The notes under the pieces: model-generated
Database searches by the model: none
Told to the model about the DNA's origin: nothing
The model's input: the letters and a program-made list of their open reading frames with translations, nothing else
Shown here: positions 7,300 to 15,126 of the stretch, one piece after another
Layout: every line of letters starts with the position of its first letter
How positions within the stretch are numbered: position 1 is the stretch's first letter
Source of the DNA: Syntrophaceae bacterium UBA5764
GTDB taxonomy: Bacteria > Desulfobacterota > Syntrophia > Syntrophales > Smithellaceae
Assembly (NCBI GenBank): GCA_002418825.1
Contig: DIEW01000011.1
Coordinates: 151 to 23,195 of the forward strand
DNA length: 23,045 bases
Reading direction: 5' to 3'
Translations under genes and position numbers: made by a program

Positions 7300-7839
7300 A
7301 TGTCGAGAATAGGTAAAAAACCGGTAACATTTTCAAAAAATGTAAAAGTCAGCCAGAAGGGCAGAGAGGTTAATGTTGAAGGACCGAAAGGATCTTTATC
7401 CTCGATGCTGCCCGATGGTATATCCATGACGATAAACGATGGTCATCTGGTCGTGGAAAGAAAATCAAACGAAAGAACTGCCCGTTCCTATCATGGGCTG
7501 GCCCGGACCTTAATTGAAAATATGGTAGAAGGTGTCAGCAATGGTTTTGAAAAACGTCTGGAAATATCTGGTGTTGGATATCGTGCGGAATTAAGTGGCC
7601 GTGACCTGAAATTGGTTTTGGGGTTTTCTACTCCTGTACAATACAGTATCCCCAAAGGGATTGATGTGAAAGTAGATAAGCAGACCAGTGTAATAATTTC
7701 CGGAATTGACAAACAGTTGGTGGGTCGTGTGGCTGCGGAAATTAGAGCGCTAAAGAAGCCCGAACCTTACAAAGGTAAAGGAATTAAGTATGCCGGTGAG
7801 TACATCAAGCGTAAGGCGGGTAAATCTGCCGCCGCGTAA
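7300..7839 (+). CDS. rplF: 50S ribosomal protein L6
   Basis: L6 lies near the GTPase-associated centre of the large subunit. From ATG 7300 it is 179 residues, beginning MSRIGKKPVTF, with the C-terminal signature PEPYKGKGIKYAGEYIKRKAGK. The two tandem alpha/beta domains expected for L6 cover the whole length. A GGGAG at 7288-7292 is seven bases upstream, so ATG 7300 is preferred to the TTG codon immediately before it. Confidence 0.96.
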   Translation: MSRIGKKPVTFSKNVKVSQKGREVNVEGPKGSLSSMLPDGISMTINDGHLVVERKSNERTARSYHGLARTLIENMVEGVSNGFEKRLEISGVGYRAELSGRDLKLVLGFSTPVQYSIPKGIDVKVDKQTSVIISGIDKQLVGRVAAEIRALKKPEPYKGKGIKYAGEYIKRKAGKSAAA

Positions 7840-7891
7840 TTTGGCAAATGGCATATAAATTTATTTGTCTAGATCGAAAGAGGTAGAAAAG

Positions 7892-8257
7892 TTGGCTTCC
7901 AAGAAGACATTAAAGATACGGTCAAGAAGAGAAAAAAGGGTAAGAAGTAAGATTAAAGGTACTAAGGAAAGGCCACGGTTATGTGTTTTCCGTAGTGATA
8001 AACATATTTATGTCCAGGCCATCAATGACGTTCAGGCAACAACATTGGCGACAGCGTCAACTTTGTGTAAAGAAGCAGCGGATAAAATAAAAGACAAGAA
8101 AAAAACTGAAGCCGCAGGAGAGGTGGGCAAACTGATTGCCCAGCGTTTGATTTCTATCGGTATTGATAAAGTTGTTTTTGACCGGGGAAGATTTCTGTAT
8201 CACGGCCGTGTTAAGGCTTTGGCTGAAGCGGCACGCCAAAGTGGCCTGAAATTTTAG
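7892..8257 (+). CDS. rplR: 50S ribosomal protein L18
   Basis: L18 binds 5S rRNA and links it to 23S rRNA. The frame is open from TTG 7865, but AAAGAGGT at 7877-7884 lies seven bases before TTG 7892, and starting there gives 121 residues, the usual L18 length, beginning MASKKTLKIRSRREKRVRSK. Family blocks ERPRLCVFRSDKHIYVQAI and VVFDRGRFLYHGRVKALAEA follow, ending in the typical REAARQSGLKF-like tail (here AEAARQSGLKF). Confidence 0.92.
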   Translation: MASKKTLKIRSRREKRVRSKIKGTKERPRLCVFRSDKHIYVQAINDVQATTLATASTLCKEAADKIKDKKKTEAAGEVGKLIAQRLISIGIDKVVFDRGRFLYHGRVKALAEAARQSGLKF

Positions 8258-8281
8258 AAGTGGGTTTATTTCAAAATATAT

Positions 8282-8779
8282 ATGGTAAGGGAAGAATCGT
8301 TGGATAAAAAAGACATTAAGGATGTTGAGCTTCTGGACAGGGTAATCTCCATCAACCGAACAGCGAAAGTTGTTAAGGGAGGCAGAAGGTTTCGTTTTAG
8401 TGCCATAGTTGTTGTGGGCGATGGGAAGGGTATGGTTGGTACTGGTTTGGGCAAAGCACATGAAGTTCCCGAAGCTATTCGCAAGGGAATGGAAATGGCC
8501 AAGAAAAACATGGTGAAAGTTTCTATAACTAACAAGACGATTCCTTATGAGGTTATTGGCAGTTATGGTGCGGGGAAAGTATTGCTGAAACCGGCATCAG
8601 AAGGAACAGGATTGATTGCCGGTGGTGCCGTAAGAGCCGTTTTGGAAGTGGCAGGCGTCAGTAATGTTTTAACCAAGTGCCTTGGCTCTCATAATCCGCA
8701 TAACTTGGTTAAGGCAACGCTGGATGGTCTTTGTCAGTTAAAGGACCCGGAAGAAATTGCCGCGCAGCGAGGCAGGTAG
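8282..8779 (+). CDS. rpsE: 30S ribosomal protein S5
   Basis: S5 is part of the mRNA entry channel and affects decoding accuracy. The double-stranded RNA-binding-like N-terminal domain is clear (KVVKGGRRFRFSAIVVVGDG then GKAHEVPEAIRKGMEMAKKN), followed by the C-terminal domain GTGLIAGGAVRAVLEVAGVS with NVLTKCLGSHNPHN. ATG 8282 gives 165 residues but lacks a good Shine-Dalgarno. A TTG at 8300 has AAGGGAAG five bases upstream and would give 159 residues, so the true start is undecided between these two. Confidence 0.93.
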   Translation: MVREESLDKKDIKDVELLDRVISINRTAKVVKGGRRFRFSAIVVVGDGKGMVGTGLGKAHEVPEAIRKGMEMAKKNMVKVSITNKTIPYEVIGSYGAGKVLLKPASEGTGLIAGGAVRAVLEVAGVSNVLTKCLGSHNPHNLVKATLDGLCQLKDPEEIAAQRGR

Positions 8780-8813
8780 TAGTTATACGGATGATGCAAA
8801 GAGGTGTTATAAA

Positions 8814-9002
8814 GTGGGAAAAAAGTTGAAAATAAAAATGGTCAGAAGTGTAATCGCGCGTCCTGAAAAACAAAGAAAAATTCTGCGCGGTATGGGGCTT
8901 AACAGATTAAACAGATGTGTGACGCTAGATGATACTCCGCAGGTTCGCGGTATGATAGATAAGGTTATTCATTTAGTTTCTGTCGAAGAAATCAAGGGGT
9001 AG
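8814..9002 (+). CDS. rpmD: 50S ribosomal protein L30
   Basis: L30 is a small large-subunit protein. The frame is open from inside rpsE (8757), but AAAGAGGTG at 8798-8806 sits seven bases before a GTG at 8814. Starting there gives 62 residues, the normal bacterial length, reading KKLKIKMVRSVIARPEKQR, then LRGMGLNRLNRCVTLDDTP and VRGMIDKVIHLVSVEE. The longer version would overlap rpsE and add an unconserved tail, so it is not accepted. Confidence 0.93.
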   Translation: MGKKLKIKMVRSVIARPEKQRKILRGMGLNRLNRCVTLDDTPQVRGMIDKVIHLVSVEEIKG

Positions 9003-9005
9003 GAT

Positions 9006-9452
9006 ATGGACTTGAGTTCATTGCAGGCACCTGCGGGGGCGATAAAGAAAAGAAAACGAGTTGGACGGGGCGAATCTTCTGGCTGGGGAAAAACAGCGGG
9101 TCGGGGAAATAAAGGACAAAAGGCCCGTTCCGGTGGAAAAATTAGAGCTGGTTTTGAAGGAGGTCAGATGCCTCTTTCGCGCAGGCTGCCCAAAAGAGGC
9201 TTTCGCAATCCCTTTCGGGAAAAGTATATTGCTGTAAATATTACGGATATATGTCGCAAATTTTCCAGAGGAGCGGTGATTGACGAGAAAACCCTTTTAG
9301 CCAGCGGTTTGTTAAAGAAAAAGGGCGAAAAAGTTAAAATTTTGGCCAAAGGAGATATTGATTTCCCCGTGACGGTAAAGTTGGCAAAAATTAGTCAGGC
9401 GGCGAAAGAGAAAATAACCGCGGCGGGCGGATCTGTTGAAGAGGTAATCTAA
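9006..9452 (+). CDS. rplO: 50S ribosomal protein L15
   Basis: A 148-residue L15, an assembly protein of the large subunit. The glycine/arginine-rich N-terminal arm is typical (KRVGRGESSGWGKTAGRGNK, then GQKARSGGKIRAGFEGGQMP and LSRRLPKRGF). The C-terminal globular domain ends in KITAAGGSVEEVI. The ATG follows the rpmD stop by three bases, with AAGGGG at the end of rpmD as ribosome-binding site. secY begins one base after its stop codon. Confidence 0.97.
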   Translation: MDLSSLQAPAGAIKKRKRVGRGESSGWGKTAGRGNKGQKARSGGKIRAGFEGGQMPLSRRLPKRGFRNPFREKYIAVNITDICRKFSRGAVIDEKTLLASGLLKKKGEKVKILAKGDIDFPVTVKLAKISQAAKEKITAAGGSVEEVI

Positions 9453-9453
9453 A

Positions 9454-10761
9454 TTGCTAGAAGGACTCGGCGGCGTTTCTAAAATACCTGAATTACAAAG
9501 AAGGATTTTATTCACTGTTCTTCTTTTAGCCGTTTATAGAATCGGCGTTTACATACCGACGCCAGGGATAGACAATGTTGCACTGATGGCCCATTTTGAA
9601 CATGCCCGTGGTTCTTTATTCGGTTTAATGGATATGTTCGCCGGCGGAGCTTTCAGTAATTTTTCCATTTTTGCATTGGGCATTATGCCCTACATCAGTT
9701 CTTCCATTATATTGCAGCTCTTGACAGTTGCAGTGCCTCACTTGGAAAGGCTTTCCAAGGAAGGCGAGTCCGGGCGCCGTAAAATTACGCAGTATACGCG
9801 CTATGGGACCATCGGTTTGAGCATGATACAGGGATTTGGAATTGCCTGGGGTCTACAGCACATGGCATCTCCTTCTGGAGCGCCGATTGTTTTACAAATA
9901 GGCTGGTCTTTCATTTTTATGACAATTATTACACTGACATCGGGCACAGCATTTCTCATGTGGTTGGGTGAAACAATTACGGAAAAAGGTATTGGCAATG
10001 GAATTTCGTTGATTATTTTTGCCGGAATTGTTTGCCGGATGCCCGCGGCTATCGGCAATACTTACCAACTTATTACGGCGGGTGAATTAGGAGTTCTGGT
10101 CATTTTATTGCTTTCGGTTATGATGGTACTGGTGATCGGCGCCATCGTTTTTGTGGAAGGGGGCCAGCGTCGAATTCCAGTTCAATACGCCAAAAGAATA
10201 GTGGGACGTAAAATGTATGGTGGGCAGACTACGCATCTGCCTTTGAAAATTAATTCCGCGGGCGTAATACCGCCGATTTTTGCGTCTTCGGTGATAATGT
10301 TTCCGGCAACTATTGCTAATTTTGCGCAAGAAGGATGGCTGAAAAAGATATCCGGCTATTTGATTCCGGGTAACTTCGGGTACGAGATTCTTTACGTTGC
10401 GCTTATCTTTTTCTTTTGTTTTTTTTACACGGCGGTAACGATTAAGCCTGATGATATGGCTGATAATATGAAGAAATTCGGCGGTTTTGTTCCGGGAATT
10501 CGTCCGGGAAAGAAAACAGCAGAATATATTGAGGAAATATTGGAGAGACTAACTTTCAGCGGAGCCATTTATGTTTCGATTATCTGTGTCTTACCCAGTA
10601 TTCTGATTGGTCAGTTTAACATACCTTTTTATTTTGGCGGTACTGCATTGCTGATTGTCGTTGGTGTGGCGATGGATACGGCCGGTCAAATTGAGTCTCA
10701 TTTGTTGACCAGACAATATGAGGGATTTATAAAAAAGGGACATCTCGCCCGTAGGAGATAG
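9454..10761 (+). CDS. secY: Protein translocase subunit SecY
   Basis: A 435-residue SecY, the central pore of the inner-membrane Sec translocon. About ten membrane segments can be seen. Signature 1 is FALGIMPYISSSIILQLL (around residues 72-89), and signature 2 falls in LTSGTAFLMWLGETITEKG followed by IGNGISLIIFAGI. It ends with the basic GFIKKGHLARRR. The start is TTG at 9454, with GAAGAGGT at 9438-9445, one base after the rplO stop. As usual it sits at the end of the spc cluster, but adk does not follow; map does. Confidence 0.98.
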   Translation: MLEGLGGVSKIPELQRRILFTVLLLAVYRIGVYIPTPGIDNVALMAHFEHARGSLFGLMDMFAGGAFSNFSIFALGIMPYISSSIILQLLTVAVPHLERLSKEGESGRRKITQYTRYGTIGLSMIQGFGIAWGLQHMASPSGAPIVLQIGWSFIFMTIITLTSGTAFLMWLGETITEKGIGNGISLIIFAGIVCRMPAAIGNTYQLITAGELGVLVILLLSVMMVLVIGAIVFVEGGQRRIPVQYAKRIVGRKMYGGQTTHLPLKINSAGVIPPIFASSVIMFPATIANFAQEGWLKKISGYLIPGNFGYEILYVALIFFFCFFYTAVTIKPDDMADNMKKFGGFVPGIRPGKKTAEYIEEILERLTFSGAIYVSIICVLPSILIGQFNIPFYFGGTALLIVVGVAMDTAGQIESHLLTRQYEGFIKKGHLARRR

Positions 10762-10784
10762 AGGGAATATTTATTTCTTGGCTG

Positions 10785-11534
10785 ATGGTGATTTTAAAAC
10801 TACCGGAAGAAATTGAAAAAGCACGGGCAAGCAATAAAATTGTTGCCGAAATTTTAAATAAAATAAAAGAAAAGGTGAAACCAGGGATAAAAACAAAAGA
10901 TTTAAATAAGCTGGCGGAAGAAATAGCAGATAAAAGGGGGGCCAGACCAGCGTTCAAAGGGTACCGGGGTTTCCCATACGCACTGTGCACTTCAGTCAAC
11001 GAAGAGGTCGTGCATGGTATGCCTTCTGACCGCGTGCTGGTTGAAGGAGATATCATTGGTCTTGACTTTGGTATTTATTATAAAGGTTTTTTTGGTGACG
11101 CCGCTGTAACGCTACCCGTTGGCAAAATTTCTCATAATGCGGCGAGGTTGATTGAGGCAACCAAAAAAAGTTTACACGAAGGGATAGCACAGGCGAGGAC
11201 TGGAAATCGATTAGGAGCAATATCAGCGGCCGTACAAAACACGGTTGAGGCAAGTGGTTTTTCCGTGGTCAGGGATTATGTGGGGCACGGCATTGGAAAA
11301 AATTTGCATGAAGATCCGCAGATTCCTAATTTTGGAAAGAAAGACCGGGGAATTGAATTAAAAAGTGGCATGATATTGGCGATAGAGCCTATGGTCAATG
11401 AAAAGGATTATAAGGTAAAAGTTTTACAAGATGGCTGGACAGTAGTAACGGTAGACGGAGGATTGTCGGCCCATTTTGAGCATACCGTGGCTATTACCGA
11501 TGATGGGCCGTATATATTAAGTGAAATTAATTAA
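10785..11534 (+). CDS. map: Methionine aminopeptidase, type I
   Basis: A 249-residue cytosolic enzyme that removes the initiator methionine from nascent proteins. All catalytic positions of the type I pita-bread fold are present: H77 in VVHGMPSDR, metal ligands D94 (GLDFGIYYKG), D105 (FFGDAAVT), H168 (GHGIGKNLHEDPQIPNF), E201 (AIEPMVN) and E232 (HFEHTVAIT). There is no N-terminal zinc-finger extension. ATG 10785 lacks a close Shine-Dalgarno; the nearest GAGGG is about 19 bases away. It directly follows secY, the place where adk-map is often found. Confidence 0.97.
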   Translation: MVILKLPEEIEKARASNKIVAEILNKIKEKVKPGIKTKDLNKLAEEIADKRGARPAFKGYRGFPYALCTSVNEEVVHGMPSDRVLVEGDIIGLDFGIYYKGFFGDAAVTLPVGKISHNAARLIEATKKSLHEGIAQARTGNRLGAISAAVQNTVEASGFSVVRDYVGHGIGKNLHEDPQIPNFGKKDRGIELKSGMILAIEPMVNEKDYKVKVLQDGWTVVTVDGGLSAHFEHTVAITDDGPYILSEIN

Positions 11535-11559
11535 TCCTTTGGGGTGATAAGAGAGAAGC

Positions 11560-11778
11560 ATGGCCAAAGAAGAAGCAATAGAAGTTGAAGGTAGGGTTAT
11601 TGAACCACTACCGAATGCCATGTTCAGAGTCGAACTGGATAATGGGCATAAAGTTTTGGCCCACATCTCTGGTAAGATGCGGATGCATTTTATCAAGATA
11701 TTGCCCGGCGATAAAGTTACTGTGGAACTTTCGCCGTATGATTTAACCAGAGGCAGGATTACATACCGAACCAAGTAA
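11560..11778 (+). CDS. infA: Translation initiation factor IF-1
   Basis: A 72-residue IF-1, a single OB-fold that occupies the ribosomal A site during initiation. The sequence AKEEAIEVEGRVIEPLPNAM, then FRVELDNGHKVLAHISGKMR, MHFIKILPGDKVTVELSPYD and LTRGRITYRTK matches the family throughout. AAGAGAG lies just upstream of the ATG. It sits between map and rpmJ, its common place in non-enterobacterial genomes. Confidence 0.98.
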   Translation: MAKEEAIEVEGRVIEPLPNAMFRVELDNGHKVLAHISGKMRMHFIKILPGDKVTVELSPYDLTRGRITYRTK

Positions 11779-11810
11779 ATTATCATGAGCGGTTATAAGG
11801 AGTTATAAGA

Positions 11811-11924
11811 GTGAAAGTAAGATCGTCTGTGAAGAAGATTTGTGAAAAGTGCAAAATAGTCAAACGCAAAGGCGTGTTGCGCGTGATTTGTGAAAATCCG
11901 AAGCACAAACAGCGTCAAGGCTAA
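11811..11924 (+). CDS. rpmJ: 50S ribosomal protein L36 (zinc-binding form)
   Basis: A 37-residue L36 translated from GTG at 11811, reading MKVRSSVKKICEKCKIVKRK then GVLRVICENPKHKQRQG. The zinc ligands C11, C14, C27 and H32 are all present, so this is the C-plus form. AAGGAG at 11798-11803 lies seven bases upstream and fixes the start. It is the smallest gene in the window, placed between infA and rpsM as in most bacteria. Confidence 0.97.
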   Translation: MKVRSSVKKICEKCKIVKRKGVLRVICENPKHKQRQG

Positions 11925-11944
11925 AATTCAGGAGGTAAGATCAG

Positions 11945-12313
11945 GTGGCACGAATTTCAGGAGTTGATTTACCAAAAAACAAGCGAATGGAAGTCGCTTT
12001 AACTTATATTTACGGTATCGGTCGCACCAAGGCAAGACAAATTCTTAAAGATGCCAAAGTAAGTCCGGATACCAAAACAGACGAGCTTGCCGATTCGGAA
12101 ATTTCAGCGATTAGGAATATCATCGATAAAGATCATAAGGTCGAAGGTGACTTGAGGCGTGAGATATCCATGTCCATAAAAAGGCTTATGGATATCGGAA
12201 CATATCGTGGATTACGACATCGCAAAGGTCTTCCGGTAAGAGGGCAAAGAACACATACAAACAGCCGGACAAGAAAGGGCCCGCGTCGCACTATCGCAGG
12301 AAAGAAAAAGTAA
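11945..12313 (+). CDS. rpsM: 30S ribosomal protein S13
   Basis: A 122-residue S13, a head protein contacting P-site tRNA and the large subunit. It opens ARISGVDLPKNKRMEVALTY with the helix-two-turn-helix IYGIGRTKARQIL and ends in the very basic GLRHRKGLPVRGQRTHTNSR, then TRKGPRRTIAGKKK. The start is GTG at 11945 with AGGAGGT at 11930-11936. This begins the alpha-operon part (S13, S11, S4, RpoA, L17). Confidence 0.97.
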   Translation: MARISGVDLPKNKRMEVALTYIYGIGRTKARQILKDAKVSPDTKTDELADSEISAIRNIIDKDHKVEGDLRREISMSIKRLMDIGTYRGLRHRKGLPVRGQRTHTNSRTRKGPRRTIAGKKK

Positions 12314-12337
12314 CGGAAATTTGCAGCCGGAGGGAAG

Positions 12338-12730
12338 ATGGCGAAAACAGTAAGAAAAACAGGTAAGAAAAAAGAAAAGAAAAACATAACTGATGGTATT
12401 GCTCATATTCAATCGACATTTAACAATACGATCATTACGATAACCGATTTGGCGGGTAATGTAATTGCGTGGTCATCGGCGGGTATGCAGGGTTTTAAGG
12501 GCTCACGAAAAAGTACGCCTTTTGCCGCGCAAATGGCTGCGGAAGATGCTGTGCGTAAAGCAAAAGAACAGGGTATGCGTAAGGTGCAGGTATACATAAA
12601 AGGTCCGGGAGCGGGTAGGGAATCAGCGCTGCGTTCTTTGCAACTGGCGGGTCTTACGATTACCGTTATTCGTGATGTGACACCTGTTCCTCATAACGGG
12701 TGCCGGCCGCCCAAGCGCAGAAGAGTTTAA
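12338..12730 (+). CDS. rpsK: 30S ribosomal protein S11
   Basis: A 130-residue S11, a platform protein at the mRNA exit side. The conserved DGIAHIQSTFNNTIITITD, GFKGSRKSTPFAAQMAAEDA, and the signature KGPGAGRESALRSLQLAGL followed by TITVIRDVTPVPHNGCRPPK are all present. A GGAGGG close upstream of ATG 12338 serves as Shine-Dalgarno. The lysine-rich N-terminus is slightly longer than average but within family range. Confidence 0.97.
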   Translation: MAKTVRKTGKKKEKKNITDGIAHIQSTFNNTIITITDLAGNVIAWSSAGMQGFKGSRKSTPFAAQMAAEDAVRKAKEQGMRKVQVYIKGPGAGRESALRSLQLAGLTITVIRDVTPVPHNGCRPPKRRRV

Positions 12731-12776
12731 AAAAAGGATTAACAACGATAATTTTTGTAGGTTAAGGGAGGCATTT

Positions 12777-13406
12777 TTGGCAAGATATATAGATTCCTCA
12801 TGTAGATTGTGTCGCCGTGAAGGATTAAAACTTTTTATTAAAGGCGACAGATGCTATTCGGAAAAATGTTCCTTCGAAAGAAGAGGTTACGCGCCGGGAG
12901 ATCATGGCCAGTCGCATAAAAGGCAGCATTCCGATTACGGCGTCCAGTTGCGTGAAAAGCAGAAACTCAAGAGAATGTATGGCCTTTTGGAAAGGCAGTT
13001 TACGGAATATTTTGAAAAAGCAGATCGCCAAAAGGGCATTACCGGTACAAATTTGCTCATTTTTCTCGAAAGAAGAATGGATAACATGGTGTTCCGTATG
13101 GGGTTTGCTAATTCCAGGGTAGAGGCAAGACAATTAGTTACCCATGGTCATTTCTTGGTCAATGGTAAGCCAGTCAACATTCCTTCGTATCTGCTGAAGG
13201 CAGGAGATGAAGTCTGTGTCAAGGAAAGCAGTCGTAAAGTAACAAGAATTCTTTCGGCGATAGAAACGGTTGCCAGACGCGGTGTGCCCAACTGGTTGGA
13301 GTTGGATAAGGAAAATTTCAAAGCATCCATTAAAATGTTGCCGGTACGTGAAGATCTAACCATGCCGGTGCAGGAGCAACTGATCGTAGAGCTCTGTTCG
13401 AAATAA
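12777..13406 (+). CDS. rpsD: 30S ribosomal protein S4 (C-plus, zinc-binding form)
   Basis: A 209-residue S4, which nucleates assembly of the small subunit and in E. coli autoregulates the alpha operon. The N-terminus carries C9-x2-C12, C26 and C31, the zinc-binding version of the protein. The S4 RNA-binding domain is at about residues 99-160 (RMDNMVFRMGFANSRVEARQ then LVTHGHFLVNGKPVNIPSY). The start is TTG at 12777, decided by AAGGGAGG at 12763-12770 and by the conserved ARY opening. Confidence 0.97.
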   Translation: MARYIDSSCRLCRREGLKLFIKGDRCYSEKCSFERRGYAPGDHGQSHKRQHSDYGVQLREKQKLKRMYGLLERQFTEYFEKADRQKGITGTNLLIFLERRMDNMVFRMGFANSRVEARQLVTHGHFLVNGKPVNIPSYLLKAGDEVCVKESSRKVTRILSAIETVARRGVPNWLELDKENFKASIKMLPVREDLTMPVQEQLIVELCSK

Positions 13407-13447
13407 AAACAATTTTTTCGTTAACCAACTAAAAGGTGGGTTTAATT

Positions 13448-14419
13448 ATGCAAAGGAACTGGTCAAGTTTAATTCGTCCCAAGCGCATTGACGTCGATAA
13501 CGCTACACACACAGATTTTTATGGAGAATTTACTATTCAGCCTTTGGAAAGAGGTTTTGGTATTACTTTGGGAAATGCTTTAAGGCGGGTGTTGCTTTCT
13601 TCTATCCAGGGTGCGGCTATTGTTTCTGTGAAGATTGATGGAGTATTGCATGAATTTTCCACTCTTCCTGGAGTTAAAGAAGATATAACCGATATAATCT
13701 TGAACTTAAAGGGTGTCCGCTTTCGGTTAGGCCAGGCAAACGCCAAAGAAGTGCACCTTCAGGTGAATCGCCCCGGACAAATTACCGCCGGCGATATTAT
13801 TACGGATAGCACAATAGAAGTTTTGAATCCGGAGCATCATATAGCGACGATATCAGGAGAGGGAAAATTCAACGCTTCGATGGTCGTTAAGATGGGAAGA
13901 GGGTATGTACCGGCGAAAAAGGAATTGGATCCCGACCAGCCTGAAGGAACAATTAATATCGATGCCATTTTTTCACCGATTAAAAAGGTGAATTATATTG
14001 TTTCTCATGCACGTGTCGGTCAAATAACCGATTATGATAAATTAGTGCTCGAAGTGTGGACAGATGGCTCTGTAAAACCGGAAGATGCGATTGCTTATTC
14101 GGCAAAAATATTGAAAAAACAATTAGATGTGTTTATCAATTTTGAAGAAGTGGAAGAAGAAGTTGAACCGGTGGTGGAAGATGAGAAAGGCGACATAAAT
14201 AAAATATTATCGCGTTCCGTTGAAGATTTGGAACTTTCCGTTAGGTCGGCCAATTGTTTGAAGAATGCAGGAATTAACACGATTGGCGAGTTGGTGCAGA
14301 AGACAGAAGCAGAGATGCTCAAGACAAAAAATTTTGGTCGTAAATCGCTGAGTGAAATAAAGGACATTCTTAGCGAATATGGATTGACTTTTGGCATGAA
14401 CTTGGATTCGACTTCCTAA
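13448..14419 (+). CDS. rpoA: DNA-directed RNA polymerase subunit alpha
   Basis: RpoA dimerises to scaffold RNA polymerase. From ATG 13448 the protein is 323 residues. The N-terminal domain shows ERGFGITLGNALRRVLLSSI and GAAIVSVKIDGVLHEFSTL. An acidic linker (EEVEEEVEPVVEDEKGD) leads to the C-terminal domain VEDLELSVRSANCLKNAGIN, which retains the arginine used for UP-element contact. AAGGTGGG at 13432-13439 is eight bases before ATG 13448; the in-frame GTG at 13436 overlaps that site and is rejected as start. Confidence 0.97.
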   Translation: MQRNWSSLIRPKRIDVDNATHTDFYGEFTIQPLERGFGITLGNALRRVLLSSIQGAAIVSVKIDGVLHEFSTLPGVKEDITDIILNLKGVRFRLGQANAKEVHLQVNRPGQITAGDIITDSTIEVLNPEHHIATISGEGKFNASMVVKMGRGYVPAKKELDPDQPEGTINIDAIFSPIKKVNYIVSHARVGQITDYDKLVLEVWTDGSVKPEDAIAYSAKILKKQLDVFINFEEVEEEVEPVVEDEKGDINKILSRSVEDLELSVRSANCLKNAGINTIGELVQKTEAEMLKTKNFGRKSLSEIKDILSEYGLTFGMNLDSTS

Positions 14420-14487
14420 ACAGATAAATAGGGAAGAAAGCAGAAATTATTTAGCGATTAAATTATCAGGAAAGGAAAAGTCAAGGG

Positions 14488-15003
14488 ATGTATCATGGTA
14501 AGGCAGGCAGGAAGTTAGGCAGAACATCCAGTCATAGAGAGTCCATGTTTCGCAACATGGTAACTTCTGTTATTAAACGTGAACGAATTCGTACGACGGA
14601 TGCCAAGGCCAAAGAGCTTCGAAAAATAGCGGAAAAAATGATTACCCTGGGTAAAAGAGGCGATTTACACGCGCGCCGGCAGGTTTTGTCCTTTGTGCGG
14701 GATAAAGAAATGGTAAAAAAGCTTTTTGGTGAATTATCCGAACGCTATCGCGAACGCAATGGAGGATATACGCGGATAGTAAAAGCGGGGTATCGTGCCG
14801 GTGACAATGCGCCAGTTTCCATTTTAGAGCTTATATCTGATGAAAAGAAGAAAGAAAGAACGGAACTCAAGAGTAAAGCGAAGAAAAGGTCCGGCGGTAA
14901 AGCCGAGAATCCGGCGGGGGCGAAGACAACATCAAAAGCCAAAATAAAACCAGATAAATCAAAAAAAGATAAAAAAAAGGAAAAAGTTGAAGTAACTGAA
15001 TAA
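14488..15003 (+). CDS. rplQ: 50S ribosomal protein L17 with long lysine-rich tail
   Basis: L17 lies near the tunnel exit of the large subunit. Residues 1-118 form a complete L17 (KAGRKLGRTSSHRESMFRNM, ERIRTTDAKAKELRKIAEKM, and GGYTRIVKAGYRAGDNAPVS). After that comes a tail of about 52 residues, very rich in lysine and low in hydrophobics, making 171 residues against the usual 115-130. AGGAAAGG is about twelve bases upstream of the ATG. It is the last gene of the ribosomal super-operon, followed at once by a terminator. Confidence 0.96.
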   Translation: MYHGKAGRKLGRTSSHRESMFRNMVTSVIKRERIRTTDAKAKELRKIAEKMITLGKRGDLHARRQVLSFVRDKEMVKKLFGELSERYRERNGGYTRIVKAGYRAGDNAPVSILELISDEKKKERTELKSKAKKRSGGKAENPAGAKTTSKAKIKPDKSKKDKKKEKVEVTE

Positions 15004-15026
15004 ATTATCCTAAGTATAGGGGATTT

Positions 15027-15059
15027 AAAAAGGCAGAGCCTTAAGGCTCTGCCTTTTTT
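15027..15059 (+). terminator. Intrinsic terminator of the ribosomal super-operon
   Basis: A perfect nine-base stem, GGCAGAGCC (15032-15040) and GGCTCTGCC (15045-15053), encloses a TTAA loop and is followed by six T (15054-15059). Five A precede the left arm, so the element could also work on the opposite strand. It lies 23 bases after the rplQ stop. It is the only strong terminator between tuf and this point. Confidence 0.93.
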
Positions 15060-15085
15060 GTTATTGTTTTTTTATATAAAAAAAT

Positions 15086-15095
15086 GATACGTATC
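15086..15095. repeat. Perfect 10-bp palindrome GATACGTATC upstream of the small EF-Tu-like gene
   Basis: GATACGTATC is self-complementary and lies about 31 bp before the start at 15127, in the AT-rich interval after the terminator where a promoter for that gene must lie. A weak promoter-like pair (TTGTTT at 15064 and TGATAC at 15085) overlaps it. It could be an operator, but ten bases can be palindromic by chance. Confidence 0.25.
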
Positions 15096-15126
15096 TTCTA
15101 CCAGAAAAAATTATGGAGGTTTGACT

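Noticed and set aside
8757..8813. Longer N-terminus for L30 overlapping rpsE.
   Set aside because: A good Shine-Dalgarno at 8798-8806 and the family length point to GTG 8814.
11790..11810. Direct repeat TTATAAG flanking the rpmJ Shine-Dalgarno.
   Set aside because: Seven bases of AT-rich sequence around a ribosome-binding site are likely chance.
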